NCBI RefSeq assembly: GCF_029227915.1
Contig: NC_079876.1
Location: 27,813,828 to 27,877,827, forward strand
From: Hydractinia symbiolongicarpus
Lineage: Eukaryota > Cnidaria > Hydrozoa > Anthoathecata > Hydractiniidae
Direction of reading: 5' to 3'
Length of the DNA stretch: 64,000 nucleotides
Part shown: piece after piece, positions 37,035 to 46,114 of the stretch
Layout: each line of letters begins with the position of its first letter
Numbering within the stretch: the stretch's first letter is position 1
Position numbers and translations under genes: made by a program
Notes under the pieces: generated by a model
What the model was told of the DNA's origin: nothing
The model's database searches: none
The model's input: only the letters and a program-made list of their open reading frames with translations

Positions 37035-37700
37035 TGAATTATCTGTGTTACACCTTTAAATACCTCTATAGTACTACATGGTGAAATAACTTTACGTGGC
37101 TTTCAGACTCTTCACCGTAGAGTATACATATTTCAGCCATGTACTATCCCTGGCATATAAAACAAGTCAAATTGACGCATTTCGTTAGACTTGGGTATCT
37201 TGAAATGAGGGTAACCACTAAGCTTAAGATGATCGTCACGAAGCATTGCGAAGAGTGAAGTGTATCCAGATGAACAACCCTTACCAGAAGATGGTCTCTA
37301 CCTGTTGTAACCTGGGAGCATGAGGTTCAAAAAAGACGTGAAGTGAGAAACCGTATAGACTTAATCGTATAATTATTGCTATACTACCTTAAGGGAGGTC
37401 TAGAGCGTAGCTTTGTATCAGAAGCACCTTCAGAGCAGGCAAAAGACTAGTAAGAGGAATTTGTAGTCTGCGAAGACCACAAACTTAAACGAATGCACAT
37501 TCAACAGGATCTAGTCTTCGAGCGCAGGAACACCCAGATCGTACAAGTCATCTCTAGTAAGGTCGATAAGTCGGAAGTGGCATCTACAGCGCTCTACATG
37601 CCCTTCTTCTTCAAATCAGTTCAAGGCATGTACACCATGGCTTAGCTTATCCAGGTTCTCGTCCGTGATGAAATCGTTAATGATGAAGAGACCGGACAAT
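37035..37700 (+). repeat. 666-bp direct repeat, copy 2 (identical to 35448-36113)
   Basis: Second copy. The base before it differs from copy 1 (T against C), and the sequence after it diverges at 37701. If the repeats are LTRs, the 5-bp flanks are ATAAC on the left and ATAAT on the right. Confidence 0.9.
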
Positions 37701-37886
37701 AATTTCTCTCAACAGCCGGTCCTTTGGGTTTATCAGAGACACGTAGTCGTCCCTGCAAAGGAAGGCTCGACCATGAGAGGTAGTAAGGCTATTACGAAAC
37801 CCTTTTCTTGTGACGAACAAACGATACGATGAACGATGGACAAACGATACTTTGACCTGTTATAAAAATTTAGTGGTAACTAACAT

Positions 37887-38480
37887 AGATGTCAATTACT
37901 GTGGAAAGTTTATCATTTCTTGAACATGATAGTTTAGTAGGCGACGTTTCGGGAGATCCTTCTCCCATCATCGGGCAAAGTAAAATGATGTTGAGCATGT
38001 ATTTATATAATTGCAGAGGATCGAAATTCATAAAAATTAACCAATCAGAAACGAGCTGATAATTACAGTTAATTACGTTAATTAACATTTTCGGACCTAG
38101 ATGTGGGTAACTACTTTTTCTGTAGGGTTGGTAACCAAATCTCAGGAAGTTGATACGAGATGCTGTTTATGTGTTTGTTACGTTCTACACTGTTGATAGT
38201 TTCTTCAATCTTCCTGGCCGTTGTTCTGGATTCTCTGTCAATGATTTTCTTTTCATCCCAATTAAACTGATGACTTCTGCTCCAGCTGTGGTCCGCAATT
38301 TCGTTTTTCTTTACATCTCCGTTTCTCACTGCGCGCATATGTTCTTGTACTCGTTGCTTAAACTTTCTTTTTGTTTCGCCTATATACACTGTATCACAAT
38401 CTTTACACGGGATTTCGTAAACAACATTGCTTTGTTCTTCCATAATATCTTCAATAATAGATGTCAATGTTAGTTTTTGT
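37887..38480 (-). mobile_element. 5'-truncated Penelope-like retroelement with GIY-YIG endonuclease
   Basis: The minus-strand frame 38467-38111 (118 codons) encodes a GIY-YIG nuclease domain: VYEIPCKDCDTVYIGETKRK with a CxxC pair, then RVQEHMRAV and, further on, a conserved glutamate region (RKIEETI). This is the endonuclease typical of Penelope-like elements. The reverse transcriptase that should precede it is absent, so the copy is 5'-truncated near 38480. Downstream on the same strand, at 37979-37939, lies a CGATGA / GGGAGA hairpin / GAAACGTC block resembling the hammerhead-like core of these elements. A shorter relative lies at 1107-1353. Confidence 0.85.
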
Positions 38481-38654
38481 ATGTCAGCATGTCAAATTTT
38501 GTTGATTTCAGTATGAACTTTCGGTATAAGTCGTTATGTTCATTGTAATAGTTAATTGAAAGATCCGTGACGGATAGATAACATAGAAATTGAGAAAAAG
38601 GTAAATTGAACATTTTGATCTGTTACATCTCAAATTCTTAAAGGAACATAAAAT

Positions 38655-40262
38655 TTGATAACTACTATATGGGAATGAAAATAAGTACACTTCGCTCCTT
38701 CGACACCTTTAGCCCCTCAAAACCCTGCCTCCACCACCTCCAGCCCCACCTCCACCCAAAATCGGTAAATTCGACGGCATCAGAAAATAAATCCGATAAA
38801 TTCCGAAACCCGATTAAATCGAACGCATGCGCACACACCGATAGTAATATTGCTGACATCAACAAAATCCAACGCATGCACAATCGAGTAGGGGTAAGTA
38901 CCATAGAGTTGTGTCAAAATCGTCGGGCCTTGGGTACACTCTCTCAACTTCTTCAACGATGAGGCCCTGCCTTTTCTCCAGCTCCTTAACGAACTGTTTA
39001 ACCAAAAACTTGGGATCGTGGTGCTCGATGAATGTTGGATTTTCGTTGAGACTGTTGTGCACAGCCACACTTACTGGGATATGCTCGGATAGATATGTTA
39101 GATCTGATGTTTGTCGCTGATTCAATAATGCTAGGAGGGCCTCAAATTCGAACACGATGTAGTGGGGGTAGGGTCGAAATTCTTTCTTGAAGCATCTCTT
39201 GATTTTTGGTGGGTTCTCGCACTCCCATGCTGTGACAAGGTTATACCCTGACCCCACTATGAAGTCTTCCTTCCACTTAGTTGCAATGTACAAATTCTTG
39301 TCTGCATTGGATCTATTGGGTGGCAGAGACATCCGTGCCACTTGCAGCCGTTTAAATTGGCTCATAATCGTCAACTTTATACACCTCGCGCTTTAGATAA
39401 TCTCGCAGCACTCGTTCTCCTCCATGTCCGCAGAGTGCGTGATGTATGTGTCTACCTGTTTGCTCAGGCATCGCTTCTATCCACTGACATGCCGCATAGC
39501 TGAAACCCTTATCGGGGTAAAAGACCTATTCTGATTTGCTCGGCATGCGCTCGTCCTTTTTGCCTTTGCAAATGGTCGTAGTCTTGGCACCTTCGCACTC
39601 GTCCTGTTTATGTAGCGTGAGGTTGTTGCTTTGCGTGAACCGTTGATAACACGCCTCGTATTTCCAATGTTGCGTTAAAACATCCATCTTTTTGATAAAA
39701 AAACAGTGGCCATTCAACATACCAAGATTAATCGTGTCTAACCCCTTTTTGTACTGGTTCTGTCCATAGACGAGCCGCCATGGTGCTTTGTCAGTGTTCG
39801 TCCTCGGTTCAAATACTCTGATGTTAATCCTGAATCGTTTGGCAATACCCTCAAAATCTGCAAGCTTTGTAGAGCGCACATTTTCACGCTTTAGATTGGG
39901 GTCCTCGTAGTACTCACGAGCCAGGGCGAGGGATTCTTGTGTGGTGCGCTTTTCACGCTGCTTGCGCTCTCCTCTGTAGTGCACGGCTAGGCATCTCCAG
40001 AAGCACAAAATTGTCCGTTCTTTCATCGTCTTTGTCAAAGCCGTAGATGCATCTCTTCTTTCGCAACCAGTCAGGAAGTGGTCCACATCCAAGTAACGGT
40101 TCTCTTGATAAGATGATCTTGATCTGTACATGCTTGAAGACAATTTTGCCCTCGTATGCTCCAGGAGTCTCGATAGTTCTGTCGGGTGGTAGGGTTTTGA
40201 GGGGGTAAAGGTGTCAAAGGAGAGAAGTGTACTTATTTTTATTCCCATATAGTAGTTGATAC
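38655..40262 (-). mobile_element. Internally deleted Polinton/Maverick with both terminal inverted repeats
   Basis: About 75 bp at 38655-38729 recurs inverted at 40188-40262 (shared core AACTACTATATGGGAAT, then AAAATAAGTACACTT and CCCTCAAAACCCT), with roughly 85-90% identity by eye. Between them lies only the N-terminal part of a protein-primed-type family B polymerase, starting right inside the right repeat, where Polintons place PolB. The integrase, ATPase, protease and capsid genes are missing. It is best read as a 1.6-kb deletion derivative. No clear 6-bp target duplication is seen. Confidence 0.75.
38859..40248 (-). pseudogene. Broken Polinton-type DNA polymerase B, N-terminal fragment
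   Basis: A frame from 40248 to 39526 (240 codons) leads through a Cys/His finger-like region (LGMLNGHCFFIKK, CYQRF...LTLHK). A second part near 39525-39376 carries the WIEAMPEQTGRHIHHALCGH block. A third, 39374-38859 (171 codons), includes TAWECENP and RPYPHYIVFEFEALLA. The parts lie in different frames and the segment between the second and third is shortened. In the exonuclease I motif the first acidic residue is E where D is usual. The polymerase palm and everything after it are absent, so no active enzyme is possible. Confidence 0.75.
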
Positions 40263-40545
40263 TTCTGAAGAACTTACATATATCAGTAACTCTTTCAAAT
40301 AATTTTTTTTACAAATTTTAAGTTTTTCTGAAATTTATGACTCAGTATTAAAAGTCATAATTAAACTTTTGTTACTAATTCAAGGCCAACATCTTCTGTT
40401 CTATATACTATAGAGTCAAAGTATTGTAACTGGATTTATCTAGCTGTGTAGTTATCTGCTGCAGAACCGATAGGAAAGACTTTTGCTTGATGGACCGAGG
40501 ATGTTCAAAGCTTTCGCTCTTACAGACTCACTTAGCTTTGTCAAC

Positions 40546-40932
40546 TCAGAGGTAAGATAATGGCTTGTGGGCATGATGAATTTTGCAAAATTCACTCTCA
40601 ACTTGTGGCCACCACTCACGGTTGATCAACGAGGCACCAATATCCCTACACTTAAACACCCCGTTATGGTCTGCACCATACTCGCTACATACTTGGGAAA
40701 ATCCGGATGTTGAATAAGGATTGCCGAATGACATAAGTGTTTTGATCCTAGGGAGTATACGACGCATGTGGTAGTATACGTGAAACTGAAAGTTATTAAT
40801 GAACAGCAAAAATCCAGTCATATACTTAGCAGAGACACATAGGGCTGTAGTAGCACAATGCATTGCAAAGTTGACCTGCGTCTGCCAAAAATCAAGCCTT
40901 ACCAGTTTCTCATGCAACTCTAACAAGATCAA
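40546..40932 (-). CDS. Unidentified transposon-like ORF fragment, 128 codons
   Basis: The frame reads LHEKLVRLDFWQTQVNFAMH near its start and FHVYYHMRRILPRIKTL in the middle, and ends at 40546. Its composition and context (directly beyond the Polinton derivative, same strand) suggest a remnant of a Polinton or related element, perhaps an accessory or capsid-associated gene, but I cannot name the family. No intron borders or partner exons were found. It may well be a pseudogene. Confidence 0.4.
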   Translation of the reverse strand: MILLELHEKLVRLDFWQTQVNFAMHCATTALCVSAKYMTGFLLFINNFQFHVYYHMRRILPRIKTLMSFGNPYSTSGFSQVCSEYGADHNGVFKCRDIGASLINREWWPQVESEFCKIHHAHKPLSYL

Positions 40933-40949
40933 TAAATGTAGGTGCCTGA

Positions 40950-42410
40950 ACCTTGATGAGATAGTTGGTAAGCTCTGGAAATACCACTAGCATTTACGCC
41001 TTCATCGACATACACAGATTTTGTAGCCATTCTTCGCGGTTCGAGTATATGTTAATGTTTCATAAAATTTGATGGCATACAATATCAGTAAAGAACTATA
41101 CGTAGATGGAGCTTGGCGGCAAAAATTATCTCGATCAGTGCACGAAGATCGCTTTAAAGCCGATCAGTAAACAAAAACGCTTTTCCCCATTAGGTTCAAA
41201 GCGAGTCGTATAGGATCGGAATGGTAAACTATTCGTGTTAAGGAACAGTAGCTTTACACCCGTGTTACCGAGAACTCTAAAAGTAGTCATGGACAGAGAA
41301 CTGAGGCAGCTTATGCACCACAGTTAGATATGTTATACCTGGGGCGACTAAGGTAGGTAGGTGGTAGGTATACCACTGACATCTACCGGCAACTAAGACT
41401 AGTCTGCCCACAGATAGAAGATCGTTGCTTGTCCAATGGGAAGAAATCGAAGTGTGCTTAAGGACGATAGAATATGGAAAATAGAAGAGATCAAGCAGTA
41501 CCTCCGCAAGGGATTTAGGAGCGAATTGACTCGCAAAAAAAGTTCAAAAAGTATGGAACAGCTGTTTAGTGTAGCGATCGTGGTTTACTTCCCGTAACAA
41601 TCATCACCAACGGGTGCAGAATTGCCGCAATAACATCTGGTTTAAGAACACCATTGGATGTGGCTTTGCGAGCTCTTGCACTAGCCACGACCCTAGGTGG
41701 TTGACCTAGACTTGAAGAATGCCTTTGGCAACTACGTTTAAAGTATCAGACTAGAAACTGAACTCTTGCTGTGAGAGCTACTTTAAGGTGGTACCCCTAG
41801 AAAAAACTACAACGCAGAGGATTGTCTTTTCTAAAGATACTCGATGAGGATATCATAGTATGTGACGGTGTCTTGGGGAATTAAGAAGCAGAGAAAGACT
41901 CATGTGTGTATACATACGCAGAAGTATAAAAATATAAAAATGTGCCTTAAAAATAATATTAACAATGGAAACGATATTTTAACAAATTCCAAAAATAGTT
42001 CCATTGAAAGTCATTTCGCTCAAGGTACATTATTTCGTTGTACTTTTGGAAACGGTCGCAATCCTTTCTCCACTAAACACGAAATGAGATGGCTTCTCAT
42101 CTGCTGTACATCAAATCGATCTTCAATAGGTGATTTCCTACCCAGACAGAATTTCGGCTGCGTAAGCAATGGCAAATACGCCACAGTTGAAACCGTCTTC
42201 TTGCTTTTGAACAGGGAGAAATGACATGTAAATTTTTCAGTTCAGGTTTCTTTAAATTTTTGATAGAGTGCGCTTAAACTCCTCAATGTATACCGAGCAG
42301 CTTTGTTGTTTGTTTTTCAAACTGTCGCAAATTTAAACAAGTCCAACGCAAAGGTTTATTTGCTTGAAATTTCCAATTGTTCAAACGCGAAGTTATTCCA
42401 GATACAGACA
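40950..42410. other. Unassigned sequence with coding-like GC content, no intact gene
   Basis: The stretch 41090-41830 is richer in GC than the introns around it and reads like decayed coding sequence of a mobile element, with stops in all frames. The 120-codon frame at 41862-42224 has no recognisable motif. Confidence 0.4.
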
Positions 42411-43080
42411 AATTTAGAGGCTGGCTCAAGTGCGTCCATCCAACATTTTTGTTCGAATGTTGGATGATGCTTGCATTTGAGTTGCTTCATCCAACACATT
42501 TCATCCAACATGATTGTTATAGCGAATACACACTACAATGGAGTACCGCTATACGATGGAGAGCATGTCGAAAACAAGTACGAAAGAAGAACCATTTTTT
42601 ATAATTTTTTTCTGCTGTGATAAGGTGATTTAAAAACACCTAACATTTACAAGATGATATACACATTGAAGATCTTTAAAATGCTTAAGAAGTAAGAAAT
42701 TTTAAGAAAAAAAAAAAGATGAAAGAGATGAATATGCTATTAGCACCGTTATGTCACGAGCCGACATTTTGCTCCACCAGCTATTTGTCTCACCAGGGTA
42801 TTTTTCACATACACGTGTCTCTATTATTCAAGGTGTTGAAACAATCGAATGACTTTTTTGAGCTATGAATCCAGGTGTGTTAAGTTTCCAAGTTAGTTGG
42901 GTTGTAGCAGATTACAGAGATTGTGTTAGAGTTATTAATAGCGAACATTTAAATTAAAGAAAAAATGAACATGTCACGGTAAGTGTTTTACATATCCTTT
43001 TTTTATTATAACAATTTTATAACAACAATGAGGCTGAAATTTTATGAAAAAATAAGAACAGAATAAGAACAAAGGCAAGG

Positions 43081-43150
43081 CATTCTCGTCCCCAGAGCTC
43101 TTTGAGATAAACTCGAAAGTTTATATCAAAGAGCTCTGGGGTCGAGAATG
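43081..43150. repeat. Near-perfect 70-bp palindrome
   Basis: CATTCTCG, CCCCAGAGCTCTTTGA and ATAAACT pair with AGTTTAT, TCAAAGAGCTCTGGGG and CGAGAATG, leaving a loop of about six bases (CGAA at its centre). The arms are about 31 bp with one or two bulges. It could be a minimal foldback element. Confidence 0.85.
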
Positions 43151-44032
43151 ATGGCAAGGCTGAAATTTTTTCCTGCAAAAACCACTATAGTTTATTTCAA
43201 CCCGGGATGAAATTAAAAGAAAAACACGTGTAAGCACAATTATTTTTTCATACCAGGATGAGGTCGTAAAATGAAATATACGCCTTTTTTTTGTAAGAAT
43301 AGTGTTTTTTCGTTTCAGTCTCAATATTCTTAATTTTTTTACCAATATCAACCTCATATATTCTTAATAATATTTTTAGCATGACTACCCATGAAAACAT
43401 ATAATCAGCCTTGATATAATGAAATAGCTATAATTTTGTAGAGTATATATTACTACGTGTAACGGACACATTTTGTTGTTGCGGATAAAGAAGTTTAGTT
43501 TACTTAATGTGTAAAAAGTAGAGCCTGGACATATTCTTAGGATATTCTTAATTAGGATATTCTTATTTTTTGATCCGCTTTTGTTATAAAAAAAAACGTG
43601 TACACGCAATTTTATAAGAATTTACTTATAATATATAGTTTAATGAATATGCGCACCAATATTTTTGAAATACGCCTTGTGTATGATTTTAATTTTACAT
43701 CTTTTTTTAGAATTTCTGTTCATTCTTTGTTCAAACGTGTATATACCACGCACATTGGGAATGACTACCATCGACTTATCATATTTTCCATCCAAACGGT
43801 CCTGATTTTACACATCCGATACACAGTCCCGCGAAACTCATAAAATATACATTTTCCAGGGTCCCGCGTCCCTCGTCCCAGGTCCCGCATCCCGACTCAA
43901 CAGGGTCCCGCGTCCCGCGTCCCACTTTTCCGATATGCCCTGTAAATATTATTATTTTTGAGAATAGATTATGTTGACCACACGTGTCTTCAGTTTTTAA
44001 CAATGATGTGTTCATTTATTTGACTTTTCACT

Positions 44033-44218
44033 TTGGAAGACCTTGCAGCTATCATGATTTTAAACAAGTTATTGGATGATGAAAAACCGTCCAGGGAAAA
44101 AAACACGAAACCGGCTGAAGAAAAGAAAAGAAAAAGGATATTTTACAAATATTATCCAAAAACTGATGATGGAAGACAGACAAGGATTTCAGGAAATGTT
44201 CCGAATGCGTGTGGGTGA
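44033..44218 (+). pseudogene. Harbinger transposase N-terminal fragment, frameshifted
   Basis: The frame contains LAAIMILNKLLDDE followed by a basic stretch KKRKRIFYKYYPK, the layout of the N-terminus of HARBI1-type transposases. Near 44190 the family resemblance moves to another frame, which reads FQEMFRMRVGD and then hits a stop at 44218-44220. No DDE core is present. Confidence 0.5.
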
Positions 44219-44617
44219 TTGAAAAAAACATTCAAAAATGTTGGATGAAAAGTTTGATCGAGATCAAACTTCATCCAACACATCATCCAACATGATTCTT
44301 TTTCTTTTCTTTTTTTAAGAAAATTTGGTTCAACTCAAATGCATCCAACATTTCATCCAACATTAAAAATTTACGATGTTGGATGAAATGTTGGATATAT
44401 TTGAGCCGTACCTATACTGAAGTTTAGTCATGATTCAAGGTGTGATCAACTTTTGGTTTTATTAGCACTAAAGTTAGACTTTTCTCCTTTGTCGATATTT
44501 TCAGGATAGCCTCTATCTCTAATAAAATCTTCAATTGATGAAAAATCATGCTTTTGTGGAGATGGCATAATTTTGTTTTGGTTTTTCTAAGGGAACCGCC
44601 TTAAGCACCACGGCAAC

Positions 44618-44932
44618 GCACAACCTCGTCAGCAGGGTCTCATGGCCCCGAGTTGTTATTACCAAAAACGCCCTGGGAACGAAGTTGACAATTAAGGATT
44701 GGTACATTGTTCAAACGACGATTCTTTTTTTTTAACGTTTTCGGGCCTTATTTTTAAAAATACGCGTGAATTTTTTTTAACTCTTTTTATGAAGGACGCA
44801 CTATTATATTGACAAATGTTAAACCGCAGCCCAGTCCCCAGGGTCTTGTAGCCCTTGTTATTACGGAGTGTGCAACAACTTCGCCGCTATCAACTATATC
44901 AACAAGGCAAAATGCCCTGGGAAGGAGGTTGT
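44618..44932. repeat. Inverted-repeat mini-elements with CCCAGGGC core
   Basis: CAACCTCGTCAGCAGGGTCT (44621) faces AACGCCCTGGGAACGAAGTTG-like sequence (44668-44688), forming a unit of about 70 bp. A second unit, 44832-44932, starts CAGTCCCCAGGGTCTTG and ends ATGCCCTGGGAAGGAGGTTG. The second half of the latter matches 17208-17265 inverted, and a further partial copy starts at 50051. Confidence 0.65.
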
Positions 44933-46114
44933 TTAAACCGCCAATGTTGGGTAAAACATGTAAAGTGATCTAGCACACGCTCACGTTCACAACAGAAAGG
45001 TAGTTTGTTTAGGTTTTAAACGTCATTTACCTTATTATTGGTCTACGTGTTGTAAGAAGTAGGATAGTATCAAGCTGAGAAATAGCAAAAAACTGCGAAT
45101 TGTCGATATATATTTGTCCAAGACTGTCGTAAGTTCCTCCCTAGAAAGTGCGTTCAGTAAAATTCTTTTCATTGGATTAACGAATTTTTCGCGCACCTAA
45201 ATTGTTGAAAATCAATCAAGTTAAAATCCATGAATTGCAAACGTATTGTATGACACAGCAAAGCAGATATTTTCTTTATCCTAGTTTCGTCTACTGAGTA
45301 TACACAGCGTCAGAACAGCGACGCTTCGTTGAATAAAATGTTGGCTATGAAAATTGAATTACAGTTCCAATAAATAATAGTAAACTTTATCTACATCTAA
45401 AAATAAACGCTCAATCAGAATAAATAACAATCATAATGTTGTTATTCGATTCAACGCCCGGGCGTTAATCAAATGTGCAATTATACGCCCAGGCGTTAAT
45501 TAAATGCGCAATTACAAGAAAAGGGGCGGGGAAAACTGGAAATTATTTGAAGAAAGCGCTTTTCAAGAAAGGCTCAACTTTAAAACAACTTTGACATAAT
45601 AACAAAGATAGGGCCGTTTATTAGAAAGTGCTTAAACAAAAGCTTTATTAAAAATTCAAAATTAAGTGAAATGAAAGCGTATATTAGGAGATATTTCAAA
45701 TATGGGAGTTCAAACGAGGTATTATTACGGTATTCTTTTTATATTGAATATTTTCAATCTAAAAACTGCTTTTCTACCATCTTTTTCACGTTAAATAATT
45801 TACGATTCTTTTATGCAAATTCGTAATTCGCAGGGTTATTTGTGTCGAATGCGTGTTCATTCGCCTGGAAAGAAGTCACGTTCTGCAAATAAAAACAATT
45901 GTCCACTTATATTTATATGTTTTTTTTTGTTTCTGCTTGTCCTTTGAACTGTATCCGTGGCAAGTTTCCATTAACAGAAAGAAGGCTCCCCACCTGTCAC
46001 AAATTTCTTTGTTTTCGTCTTGTTACCGGAAAAATGAACACGGCCGATCTCGTATGAAATACGATGGTCTTTCAAATTTGTTCCATCCCAAACAATTCAA
46101 ACATTTTTCAACTC

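Larger units (their letters stand above)
42415..44412 (+). mobile_element. Degenerate PIF/Harbinger-like element
   Basis: Both ends carry clusters of the words ATGTTGGATGA and TTCATCCAACA: 42434-42512 on the left and 44237-44396 on the right. The outer ends form a short imperfect inverted repeat (AGGCTGGCTCAAGTG against AGGTACGGCTCAAAT on the other strand). Inside the right end lies a transposase N-terminus. The interior is otherwise AT-rich and non-coding and includes the hairpin at 43081. Exact borders and target duplication are uncertain. Confidence 0.55.

Noticed and set aside
38150-38473. 107-codon + frame
   Set aside because: Antisense of the Penelope-like endonuclease frame.
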